NCBI GenBank assembly: GCA_964555735.1
Contig: CAZKTS010000413.1
Coordinates: 1-5,741 of the forward strand
DNA: 5,741 nt
From: CAZKTS01 sp964555735
Lineage (GTDB): Bacteria > Actinomycetota > Acidimicrobiia > IMCC26256 > PALSA-555
Direction of reading: 5' to 3'
Shown here: in pieces, positions 1 through 5,741 of the stretch
How positions within the stretch are numbered: position 1 is the stretch's first letter
Layout: the number at the start of each line of letters is the position of its first letter
The notes under the pieces: generated by a model
What the model was told of the DNA's origin: nothing
The model's database searches: none
Seen by the model: only the letters and a program-made list of their open reading frames with translations
Position numbers and translations under genes: made by a program

Positions 1-1122
1 GGTCACCCGCAGGCCGTCGGCGTGCGCTTCGACCGCGACGCCGAGCGTTGTGAGCTCCTGTTCGAGGGTGGCGATGCGATCGCTCTCCTTGACGCGGAGC
101 TCGGCACCGTTCGTGACCTCGGTGACACCCTCGGCGAACGCCGCGGCGACCGCGAGCGCGGGGATCTCGTCGATGATCGGCTCGGCGCACACGATGGACG
201 TCCCCCGGAGCGCCGACGAGGCGACCCGCACGTCGCCGACCGGCTCGCCGAGGCGCTCGCCGCGCTCGGTCACGGTGATGTCGGCCCCCATCCGCAGCAG
301 CACGTCGACGAACGCGATCCGCCCCGGGTTGAGGAGGACGTCCTCGAGCACGATCTCGGAGTCGGGTGCCACCAGCGCCGCGACCACGAGGAAGGCTGCC
401 GAGGACGGGTCGCCGGGGACGTCGAGGTCGAAGGCGCGCGGGCCACCACGCGTCACCCGCACGGTCCGGTCGTCGACGGTCTCGACGGGCGCACCCAGCG
501 CTCGGAACAGCCGCTCGGTGTGGTCTCGGCTCGGCGCCGGTTCGACAACCTCGGTCGCGCCGTCGGCCTGGAGACCCGCCAGCACGATGGCGGTCTTCAC
601 CTGCCCGCTCGCGACGGCGAGCTCCACCCGGGTGCCGCGAAGCGCTCCGCCCCGCACCACGAGTGGGGCCAGTCGGCCACCGTCGCGCGCGTCGACGTGG
701 GCGCCCAGTGCGCGCAGCGGCTCCGCGACGCGCGCCATCGGCCGGCTCGAGAGTGATGCGTCGCCCGTGAGCACGGTCAGGAAGTCGACGCCGGCCACGA
801 GACCGGCGAGCATGCGCATGGTGGTGCCGGAGTTGCCGCAGTCGACGACGGCCGCGGGCTCGTGCAAGGAGCCGACGCCGCGACCCCGGACCGTGAGGCC
901 GTCACGGTCGGCGTCGATGCGGACACCGAGAGCCTCGAGCGCGCGGCGCGTGCTCGCCACGTCCTCGCCCGGCGCGAGATGGGTCAGTCGGCTGACGCTG
1001 TCGGCCATGGCCGCGGCGAGCAGCGCGCGGTGCGAGATCCCCTTGTCGCCGGGCAGCCGGAGGCGGCCGCGGAGCGGTCGAGCACCGACGATGCGCAGCT
1101 CCGTGCGCGAGCCCGTGCTCAC
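1..1122 (-). CDS. aroA: 3-phosphoshikimate 1-carboxyvinyltransferase (EPSP synthase), C-terminus cut by window edge
   Basis: Transfers the enolpyruvyl group of PEP to shikimate-3-phosphate, the sixth step of the cytoplasmic shikimate pathway. I translated 374 codons from a GTG at 1122. The family is usually about 430 residues, so roughly 55-60 C-terminal residues, including the late DHR region, lie outside the window. Visible family motifs are the N-terminal PGDKGISHR (residues 24-32), GNSGTTMR (96-103), GDASLSSRPM (120-129), ASGQVKT (171-177), RDHTE (199-203), GDPSSAAF (237-244), the catalytic Asp in IIDEIP (D318) and LRVKESDR (342-349). The Gly of GNSGT is present, so there is no obvious glyphosate-tolerance Ala as in the CP4 enzyme. 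Gly28 is odd: most family members have Ser after the motif Lys. The GTG overlaps the tyrA stop as GTGA, and no Shine-Dalgarno sequence is visible, so translation is probably coupled to tyrA. Function is certain from the motifs; the exact start is likely. Confidence 0.96.
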   Translation of the reverse strand, partial: MSTGSRTELRIVGARPLRGRLRLPGDKGISHRALLAAAMADSVSRLTHLAPGEDVASTRRALEALGVRIDADRDGLTVRGRGVGSLHEPAAVVDCGNSGTTMRMLAGLVAGVDFLTVLTGDASLSSRPMARVAEPLRALGAHVDARDGGRLAPLVVRGGALRGTRVELAVASGQVKTAIVLAGLQADGATEVVEPAPSRDHTERLFRALGAPVETVDDRTVRVTRGGPRAFDLDVPGDPSSAAFLVVAALVAPDSEIVLEDVLLNPGRIAFVDVLLRMGADITVTERGERLGEPVGDVRVASSALRGTSIVCAEPIIDEIPALAVAAAFAEGVTEVTNGAELRVKESDRIATLEQELTTLGVAVEAHADGLRVT

Positions 1123-2231
1123 GGCAACGCCGAGCGCGAGGGGTGGTACCCGCGCTCGGTCAGGGCGGCCTCGAACGCCGCGGTGTCGGTGTCGGGGATG
1201 AGGAGCACCAACACGCCGCCCCCGCCCTCCACCGAGTGGGCGATCTCGAGGTCGGCGATGTTGACGCCCATCGTGCTCGCCAGCGTCGTGACCTCGGCGA
1301 GGACGCCGGGCCGGTCGATCACGGGCACCCGCAGCTCGGCCGCGGTGACACCGAGAGGTGTCGCGGTGGGAAGGCGGCGCCGCGCCTCGCGGGCGCGCTC
1401 GAGGAGCTGGAGGAGGCCGTCACGGTCGCCGGCCTCGACGAGCGCGCGCACGGACTCCAGCGCACCGACGTACTCGTCGAGCGCGGTCACGATCGCGTCG
1501 CGGTTGGCGATGCAGATGTCGGGCCAGATGCCGGGGTGCCCCGCCGCGATCCGGGTCATGTCGCGGAAGCCGCCCGCGGCAAGGCGCAGCAGCGTGGCGT
1601 GCTCCTCCCCTCTCGTCGCGGCGACATCCATGAGGGTCGTCGCCGCGAGCTGGGGCACGTGGCTCACCACTGCGACGAGCGCGTCGTGCTGCTCGGGCGT
1701 CATCGCCAGGACCTCGGCACCGAGCAGACCGAGCAGCGCGCGCACCGCGGTGAACGCCGCGACCTCCGTGGTGGGAGTCGGCGTCAGCACCCAGGTCGCG
1801 CCGGCGAAGAGGTCCGGGTCGGCCCCGGCGAGCCCATCCTGCTCGGAGCCCGCCATCGGGTGTCCACCGACGAAGCTCGACGCGCGGTTCGGGCGGGCCT
1901 GCTCGACGGCGTGGACCACCGGCACCTTCACGGAGCCGACGTCGGTCACCACGGGTGCCCCGGCGTCGAACGCCGCGGCCACCGCGTCCGCAACGTGCCC
2001 GACCGGTACCGCCACCAGGACGATGTCGGCGCCCTGCACCGCGTCGCTCAGGGACGCGCCGATCTCGTCGACCGCACCCACGGCCCGGGCCTGCTCGAGG
2101 CGAGCCACGTCCCGGTCGAAGCCCGCGACGGTGACGCCGGCGCGACGCAGTGCGCAGCCCACGGAGCCACCGATCAGGCCGGTGCCGACGATCGCGACGC
2201 GATTCACGCGCTCATCCGGAGCTCGGGTCAC
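1119..2231 (-). CDS. tyrA: Prephenate (or arogenate) dehydrogenase with C-terminal ACT domain
   Basis: Oxidatively decarboxylates prephenate to 4-hydroxyphenylpyruvate, or arogenate to tyrosine; the sequence alone does not settle the substrate. In the 370-residue product the Rossmann fold opens with GTGLIGG (16-22), and D39 at the end of the second strand favours NAD over NADP. DVGSVK (97-102), the catalytic His in GGHPMAGSE (H124), SHVPQ (190-194) and GGFRDMTRIA (220-229) are TyrA hallmarks. R228 is the probable substrate-binding Arg. An ACT domain covers about 300-365 (ELRVPVIDRPGVLAEV onwards), which suggests feedback control by an aromatic amino acid, most likely tyrosine; that is inference. 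In SHVPQ, Gln replaces the second His seen in many homologues. The start is taken as the GTG at 2231, which overlaps the aroH stop (GTGA). A second in-frame GTG at 2207 (VNRVAIVG) would fit the fold equally well. The gene lies between aroH and aroA in the operon. Confidence 0.95.
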   Translation of the reverse strand: MTRAPDERVNRVAIVGTGLIGGSVGCALRRAGVTVAGFDRDVARLEQARAVGAVDEIGASLSDAVQGADIVLVAVPVGHVADAVAAAFDAGAPVVTDVGSVKVPVVHAVEQARPNRASSFVGGHPMAGSEQDGLAGADPDLFAGATWVLTPTPTTEVAAFTAVRALLGLLGAEVLAMTPEQHDALVAVVSHVPQLAATTLMDVAATRGEEHATLLRLAAGGFRDMTRIAAGHPGIWPDICIANRDAIVTALDEYVGALESVRALVEAGDRDGLLQLLERAREARRRLPTATPLGVTAAELRVPVIDRPGVLAEVTTLASTMGVNIADLEIAHSVEGGGGVLVLLIPDTDTAAFEAALTERGYHPSRSALP

Positions 2232-2590
2232 TCAGGGAGGTCGTCGCGGAGCGCGCGGGCTCCCCCGAGGTACACGTGGTGCAGCTCGCTGCGGGGTTGG
2301 TCCGTGTAGCAGTGCACGAGCACCCGGACCACGCGCTTCATGCCGTGGCCGATGTTGAGCTCCCGGGCACAGAGCAACGGCACGTCGCCGAGACCGAGCT
2401 CGCGTGCCGCGACCGCCGGGAACTCCGACGTGAGGTCCTCGGTGGCCGTGAAGATGATGCTGACCAGGTCCTCGTGATCCACCGAGTTGCGGGCCAGCAA
2501 CGCCTCGACCAGCTCACGGGTCTTGGCGTCGATCTCGGCCTTGGTGTCCTCGTCGCACGTGATGGCGCCACGGAGCGCGCGCAGCTGCAC
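2228..2590 (-). CDS. aroH: Chorismate mutase, AroH (Bacillus-type) class
   Basis: Rearranges chorismate to prephenate, feeding the next gene, tyrA. The 120-residue product aligns along its length with the trimeric AroH fold of Bacillus subtilis, not with the helical AroQ class. Active-site residues known for that enzyme are all recognisable: R7 in LRALRGAIT, the Arg of AARELG, Cys and Glu in LLCARELNI, Arg in RVVRVLVH, and Tyr in HHVYL. The protein ends in GARALRDDLPE, just past that Tyr. I chose the GTG at 2590 because it puts the first conserved Arg at position 7, as in B. subtilis; it leaves 10 bases after the rluB stop. The alternative GTG at 2611 adds seven residues, overlaps rluB by 11 bases, and has a GAAGG nine bases upstream, so it may be the true start. 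The stop overlaps the tyrA GTG. Function is secure; the start is uncertain. Confidence 0.93.
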   Translation of the reverse strand: MQLRALRGAITCDEDTKAEIDAKTRELVEALLARNSVDHEDLVSIIFTATEDLTSEFPAVAARELGLGDVPLLCARELNIGHGMKRVVRVLVHCYTDQPRSELHHVYLGGARALRDDLPE

Positions 2591-2600
2591 GGGCCGGAGG

Positions 2601-3392
2601 TTAGTGCCCACCCTCTTCGACCTTCGGGGTGGTTCCGCTCGCCGCCTCGTAGAGGCTCCGGACCTCCGCCGGGTCGAGTGCCCGCCACTCCCCCGGAGCG
2701 AGGCGCGTGTCGTGGAGCGACCCGATGCGCGTCCGCACGAGGCGACGCACCGGATGGCCGACCGCGTCGAGCATCCTGCGCACCTGGCGGTTGCGCCCTT
2801 CGTGGATGCTGAGCTCCACCGCGGCGTGGTCACCACGCCGTTGCACGAGGCGGGCGCGGGCCGGCGCGGTGAGCCCATCGTCGAGCATCACGCCCTCGCG
2901 AAGCGAGCGGAGGGCTCCCGCGCTCGGGACGCCGTCGACCTCGGCGAGGTACGTCTTGGTGACGCCGTGGCTCGGATGGGTCAGGAGCTGCGCGAGCTCG
3001 CCGTCGTTGGTGAGGACGAGCAGCCCCTCCGTGTCGGCGTCCAGACGGCCGACCGGGAAGACCCGCGGTTCAGCGGGGACGAGGCCGACGACCGTGGGGC
3101 GCCCCTGGGGGTCGTCGGCCGTCGTGATCACTCCGACCGGCTTGTTGAGCACGTAGTGGACGAGGTCGGTCCGCGTCACCACGCGCGCCCCGTCGAGGGT
3201 GACCACCTGGACCTCGGGGTCCACACGGTCACCGAGGCGCGCCACGACCCCGTCGACGGCGACCCGTCCGTCGGCGATCAGCTCCTCGCACGCGCGCCGC
3301 GAGCCCAGCCCGGCGCGAGCCAGCACCTTCTGGAGCCGCACGCGCGTGTCGGCGTCGGGCGCAGGTACCTCCCCGGCCGGCCCCGTCGGCAC
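2601..3392 (-). CDS. rluB: 23S rRNA pseudouridine synthase, RluB/RsuA family
   Basis: Converts a specific uridine to pseudouridine in large-subunit rRNA. RluB is the expected member given its position next to scpB, but RsuA-family specificity cannot be read from the sequence. The 263-residue product has an S4 RNA-binding domain at about 18-62 (VRLQKVLARAGLGSRRACEELI), then a catalytic domain with VLNKPVGVITT (81-91), the GRLDADTEGLL signature (115-125) carrying the catalytic Asp118, KTYLAEV (146-152) and EGRNRQVRRM (198-207), which is typical of the RsuA branch. A GTG start three bases after the scpB stop is used. The first 17 residues are Pro/Gly/Asp-rich, and an in-frame GTG at codon 18 (VRLQKVL) is a possible shorter start. 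No strong Shine-Dalgarno is visible. It sits mid-operon between scpB and aroH. Confidence 0.95.
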   Translation of the reverse strand: MPTGPAGEVPAPDADTRVRLQKVLARAGLGSRRACEELIADGRVAVDGVVARLGDRVDPEVQVVTLDGARVVTRTDLVHYVLNKPVGVITTADDPQGRPTVVGLVPAEPRVFPVGRLDADTEGLLVLTNDGELAQLLTHPSHGVTKTYLAEVDGVPSAGALRSLREGVMLDDGLTAPARARLVQRRGDHAAVELSIHEGRNRQVRRMLDAVGHPVRRLVRTRIGSLHDTRLAPGEWRALDPAEVRSLYEAASGTTPKVEEGGH

Positions 3393-3395
3393 CGG

Positions 3396-4082
3396 TCAGT
3401 CTTCGGTGACCGCGTCGTCGTCGGGTGCGTTCGGGTCCTGCGAGAGCCGCAGGCCGCGCTCGAGCGCCTCGACGACGTTGGCCTCCGGCACGAAGTCGCC
3501 GAGCGGCGGGAGCTGCCCGATCGAGTCGAGCCCGAGCCGTTCGAGGAAGGTGGACGTGGTGCCGTAGAGCACCGCGAGCCCAGGACCGGGGTCGCGCGCG
3601 ACCTCCTCGACGTACCCGCGCTGCACGAGCGTGGTGAGCGTCGTCTCGACGTTGACGCCGCGGATCGCCGAGATCTGTCCGCGCGAGATCGGCTGCTTGT
3701 AGGCCACGATCGCGAGGGTCTCGAGCGCCGGACCGGAGAGGCGGACGTGCTGGCCCTCCAGCACGAACCGCTCGACGTAGGGCGCGAGGTCGCTGTGCGT
3801 CTGGAACCGGTAGCCACCGTTGACCCGCATCAGGGCGAAGCCGCGTCGTTGGTCCTCGTACTCCTGGGCGAGCTCCGCGCAGAGCTCCTCGACGCGCGTC
3901 ACCGGGAGCTCGACGAGCTGCGCGAGGAAGCGCGGCTCGACCGGCTCCGTGGAGGCGAGCACCACGGCCTCGATCGCCCGGCGCGACTCGTCGTCGACCG
4001 GGAACGGAGCCGGTGGCGCGTCGGCGGAAGCGTGGCTTCCCGCACCGGTCTGGGTCGGTCGGTCGGTGTACCACCAGGTCAT
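3396..4082 (-). CDS. scpB: Segregation and condensation protein ScpB
   Basis: Dimeric winged-helix subunit that binds the ScpA kleisin and completes the SMC-ScpAB complex, which compacts and helps segregate the chromosome. The product is 228 residues. A first winged-helix domain covers about 31-107 and a second about 114-195, the latter opening with the family signature LSGPALETLAIVAYKQPISR (115-134) followed by IRGVN. There is a 29-residue non-conserved N-terminal extension (Trp/Tyr, then Ala/Pro-rich) and an acidic tail (DPNAPDDDAVTED). The ATG at 4082 shares four bases with the scpA stop (ATGA), the usual coupled arrangement of these partners, and this fixes the start although the minus-strand frame stays open far upstream into scpA. 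No Shine-Dalgarno is apparent. Identity is firm from the signature and the neighbour. Confidence 0.96.
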   Translation of the reverse strand: MTWWYTDRPTQTGAGSHASADAPPAPFPVDDESRRAIEAVVLASTEPVEPRFLAQLVELPVTRVEELCAELAQEYEDQRRGFALMRVNGGYRFQTHSDLAPYVERFVLEGQHVRLSGPALETLAIVAYKQPISRGQISAIRGVNVETTLTTLVQRGYVEEVARDPGPGLAVLYGTTSTFLERLGLDSIGQLPPLGDFVPEANVVEALERGLRLSQDPNAPDDDAVTED

Positions 4083-4885
4083 CGCGGTTCGGGCTCCGGT
4101 TCGGGGGTGGCGTCGTCCCAGTCGGCGATGCTGCGCGCGTCCAGCGCCCGCTCGCCGTCGCCCAGGCGGCGCACGGTCAGCGTTGCGAAGTTGGAGAGCT
4201 GCTCGATGTCGACGACGCCCTGCTTGAACAGCTCGAGCACGGCAAGGAACCGCACGATGACGTCGAGGCGCGTCTCGGCGTCGGCCGCGAGGTCCCGGAA
4301 GGTGACCGGGCCGTCGGACGGCATGCGGAGGAGCACGGCGGTGATCGCGTCGGCCACGCTGGCGCGGATCGGTGCGATGTGGTCGGTGCGGACCAGCTCT
4401 TCGGGCTTGGGGGCGAGGGCACGCCGGGCCGCGTCGCGCAGCGAGGTGAGCTTCACGCGCTCGAGCGGGTCGGGCACGAGCGAACGGAACGGCTCCTCGG
4501 GACCGGCGACGCGCGGGAGGCTGCGATCCGCCCGGCGCATGACCGAAGCGAGCGCGTCGGCGGCGTCCTTGAAGGTCTTGCACTCGAGGAGCCGTGCGAG
4601 GAGCAGGTCCCGCTCCTCGAAGCGGAGCAGCTCCTCGTCGAGCTCCAGCTCCGCGGGCCCGGGCAGGAGGCGACGGGACTTGAGCTCGACGAGCGTGGCC
4701 GCGATGAGGAGGAACTCCGTCGCCAGCTCGAGGTCGAGGTTCTCCATGCGGTCGAGCTCGGCGAGGTAGGCGTCGACGATCGTCGCCAGCGAGACCTCCC
4801 ACAGGTCGACCTCCTGGCGAAGGATCAGGTGCAGGAGGAGGTCGAAGGGCCCCTCGAAGACCGTGGTCTGGACCTCGTAACCCAT
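4079..4885 (-). CDS. scpA: Segregation and condensation protein ScpA (kleisin)
   Basis: Kleisin subunit that bridges the SMC ATPase heads and recruits ScpB. The 268-residue product starts YEVQTTVFEGPFDLLLHLI, the N-terminal SMC-neck-binding signature, continues with the helical WEVSLATIVDAYL and ATEFLLIAATLVELKSR segments (about 29-71), has a variable middle with an acidic stretch, and ends with a winged-helix domain at about 175-240 containing VRFLAVLELFKQGVVDIEQ, which contacts the SMC head. The tail is a short PEPEPEPR run encoded by an imperfect tandem repeat. I chose the ATG at 4885 because it begins right at the conserved N-terminus; upstream residues in the same open frame would read through the intergenic spacer and look non-coding. 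It is the first gene of the minus-strand operon, and a TACCCT box lies eight bases upstream of the start. Confidence 0.96.
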   Translation of the reverse strand: MGYEVQTTVFEGPFDLLLHLILRQEVDLWEVSLATIVDAYLAELDRMENLDLELATEFLLIAATLVELKSRRLLPGPAELELDEELLRFEERDLLLARLLECKTFKDAADALASVMRRADRSLPRVAGPEEPFRSLVPDPLERVKLTSLRDAARRALAPKPEELVRTDHIAPIRASVADAITAVLLRMPSDGPVTFRDLAADAETRLDVIVRFLAVLELFKQGVVDIEQLSNFATLTVRRLGDGERALDARSIADWDDATPEPEPEPR

Positions 4886-4893
4886 CGTGGCCG

Positions 4894-4899
4894 AGGGTA
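4894..4899 (-). promoter_or_regulatory. Putative -10 box of the scpA operon promoter
   Basis: Read on the minus strand this is TACCCT, again TAnnnT, ending eight bases before the scpA ATG. The predicted transcription start would lie within about two bases of the start codon, so the operon mRNA may be leaderless. No -35 consensus is seen. The scpA operon may also be transcribed from nowhere else, because trpS diverges immediately upstream; this makes a promoter somewhere in the 97-bp spacer very likely even if this box is not it. Confidence 0.4.
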
Positions 4900-4920
4900 C
4901 CCGCGGCCGTGGTCGTCTCC

Positions 4921-4930
4921 CGGCATGCCG
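4921..4930. repeat. 10-bp perfect palindrome in the divergent spacer
   Basis: CGGCATGCCG is a perfect 10-bp palindrome near the middle of the scpA-trpS spacer, upstream of both putative -10 boxes. It could be a small operator half or simply chance in GC-rich DNA. Confidence 0.5.
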
Positions 4931-4945
4931 TCCGGGCGAATCGTT

Positions 4946-4962
4946 CCCGCCGATCGGGCGGG
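4946..4962. repeat. Inverted repeat with 6-bp arms in the -35 region of trpS
   Basis: CCCGCC (4946-4951) and GGCGGG (4957-4962) are exact reverse complements around a five-base centre, and the middle also reads as the 8-bp palindrome CCGATCGG (4950-4957). It covers where a -35 element for trpS would lie, so a regulator binding here could control trpS. It has no T-run and is not placed like a terminator. Confidence 0.45.
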
Positions 4963-4969
4963 CCCTCGC

Positions 4970-4975
4970 TAGGTT
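4970..4975 (+). promoter_or_regulatory. Putative -10 box of the trpS promoter
   Basis: TAGGTT matches the actinobacterial TAnnnT -10 pattern and ends seven bases before the trpS ATG. Usual -10 spacing would put the transcription start at or one base before the ATG, giving a leaderless message. No convincing -35 hexamer is visible; the -35 position falls inside an inverted repeat. This is inferred from pattern and position only. Confidence 0.4.
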
Positions 4976-4982
4976 TGCGCCG

Positions 4983-5741
4983 ATGTCACGGGTGTTCTCG
5001 GGGATCCAACCGACCGGTGAGATGCACCTGGGCAACTATCTGGGCGCGGTCCGCCACTGGGTCGCGGAGCAGTCCCGGAGCGACGCCATCTACTGCGTCG
5101 TCGACCTCCACGCGATGACCGTCCCGTACGAGGCCGGCTCCCTCGCCGAGCGCACCGAGCGCACGGCGGCGCTGCTGCTCGCGGCCGGCCTCGATCCGGC
5201 GAGCTGCCTCTTGTTCGTGCAGAGCCACGTGCGCGCCCACACCGAGCTCACGTGGATCCTCAACTGCGTCGCGACCTTCGGCGAGCTGCAGCGCATGACC
5301 CAGTTCAAGGAGAAGGGGCAGGGCCGGGAGTCCGTCAGCGTGGGGCTGTTCGACTACCCGGTGCTCATGGCCGCCGACATCCTCGCCTACGACACCGACC
5401 GGGTGCCGGTGGGCGACGACCAGCGCCAGCACCTCGAGCTCGCCCGCGACGTCGCCATCCGCTTCAACCACCGCTTCGGCGAGACGCTCGTCGTGCCGGA
5501 GGCCGCCATCCCGCCGGTGGGCGCCCGGATCATGGACCTGCAGGATCCGACGTCGAAGATGTCGAAGTCGGCCGACTCGCCGCAGGGCACGATCACGCTC
5601 CTCGACGACCCGAAGGCGATCACGAAGCGCATCAAGAGCGCGGTCACCGACTCCGAGACCGATGTCCGCTACGACCCGACCGCCAAGCCGGGTGTCTCGA
5701 ACCTGCTCCAGATCCTCGCCGCCACCACCGACCGCCCGATC
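4983..5741 (+). CDS. trpS: Tryptophanyl-tRNA synthetase, N-terminal 253 residues (cut by window edge)
   Basis: Class Ic aminoacyl-tRNA synthetase that activates tryptophan with ATP and charges tRNA-Trp in the cytoplasm. The ATG at 4983 begins MSRVFSGIQPTGEMHLGNYL, which contains the HIGH-like motif (PTG..HLGN, residues 10-18). Further family landmarks are YCVVDLHAMT (37-46), FVQSHV (78-83), LNCVATFGELQRMTQFK (93-109), GLFDYPVLMAADIL (121-134), VPVGDDQRQHLEL (141-153) and the KMSKS loop (SKMSKSADS, 191-199). All 253 visible codons are open. The family is usually about 330-340 residues, so about a quarter, mostly the anticodon-binding helices, lies beyond the window. It is divergent from scpA. 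There is no good Shine-Dalgarno (only AGG nine bases upstream), and a TAGGTT box seven bases before the ATG suggests a leaderless mRNA. Confidence 0.97.
   Translation, partial: MSRVFSGIQPTGEMHLGNYLGAVRHWVAEQSRSDAIYCVVDLHAMTVPYEAGSLAERTERTAALLLAAGLDPASCLLFVQSHVRAHTELTWILNCVATFGELQRMTQFKEKGQGRESVSVGLFDYPVLMAADILAYDTDRVPVGDDQRQHLELARDVAIRFNHRFGETLVVPEAAIPPVGARIMDLQDPTSKMSKSADSPQGTITLLDDPKAITKRIKSAVTDSETDVRYDPTAKPGVSNLLQILAATTDRPI

Noticed and set aside
862..2358. Long plus-strand open frames (about 390-500 codons) opposite aroA, tyrA and aroH
   Set aside because: The genuine TyrA, AroH and AroA motifs are all on the minus strand. The plus-strand products are biased shadow sequences with no recognisable domain.
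2487..4769. A 760-codon open frame on the plus strand across rluB, scpB and scpA
   Set aside because: It lies antisense to three well-recognised genes. The translation is Arg/Ser/Asp-rich and low in complexity with no family motif, as expected of stop-poor opposite strands in very GC-rich DNA.
4083..4802. Possible N-terminal extension of scpB by hundreds of codons into scpA
   Set aside because: The extension is Arg/Ala/Pro-rich and overlaps conserved ScpA coding. The ATG in the ATGA overlap gives a normal-length ScpB.
4886..4982. T-box riboswitch or trp attenuator ahead of trpS
   Set aside because: The spacer is only 97 bp, with no specifier stem, no T-box core sequence, no leader peptide and no terminator hairpin with a T-run. 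The likely transcription start is at the ATG.
4886..5035. Upstream extension of scpA to 5035
   Set aside because: It would run through the divergent spacer and into the trpS start, and adds 50 non-conserved residues before the canonical kleisin N-terminus.
4990..5647. Minus-strand open frames inside trpS
   Set aside because: They are antisense to conserved TrpS coding with HIGH and KMSKS motifs, and show no motif of their own.

Overview
This window is very GC-rich, with G or C at most third codon positions. It is packed with housekeeping genes and looks like a piece of an actinobacterial chromosome. The gene content (scpA-scpB-rluB followed by aromatic-amino-acid genes), frequent GTG starts and TAnnnT-type promoter boxes fit Actinomycetota. 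A lineage such as Acidimicrobiia is possible, but I cannot prove it from the sequence alone.

Layout: from about 4885 leftwards there is one tight minus-strand cluster, read right to left: scpA (4885-4079), scpB (4082-3396), rluB (3392-2601), aroH (2590-2228), tyrA (2231-1119) and aroA (1122 to beyond the left edge). Three junctions are 4-nt stop/start overlaps (ATGA, GTGA, GTGA) and the other two gaps are 3 and 10 bases, so it should be a single operon with translational coupling. A 97-bp divergent spacer (4886-4982) separates it from trpS, which runs on the plus strand from 4983 and is cut by the right edge. That spacer is the only non-coding stretch. It holds the likely promoters for both directions and two short palindromes.

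How the genes work together: ScpA and ScpB are the kleisin and winged-helix partners of the SMC chromosome-organising complex, and RluB modifies 23S rRNA. AroA makes the chorismate precursor EPSP, AroH converts chorismate to prephenate, and TyrA with its C-terminal ACT domain commits prephenate (or arogenate) towards tyrosine. TrpS charges tRNA with tryptophan, another product of chorismate. Placing shikimate/tyrosine genes behind scpAB-rluB suggests aromatic biosynthesis is co-transcribed with segregation and ribosome-maturation genes.

I found no mobile element, CRISPR array, RNA gene or undescribed system. The points most worth a second look are a Gly in place of the usual Ser in the AroA lysine motif, promoter boxes so close to both divergent start codons that leaderless mRNAs are likely, and palindromes in the divergent spacer.
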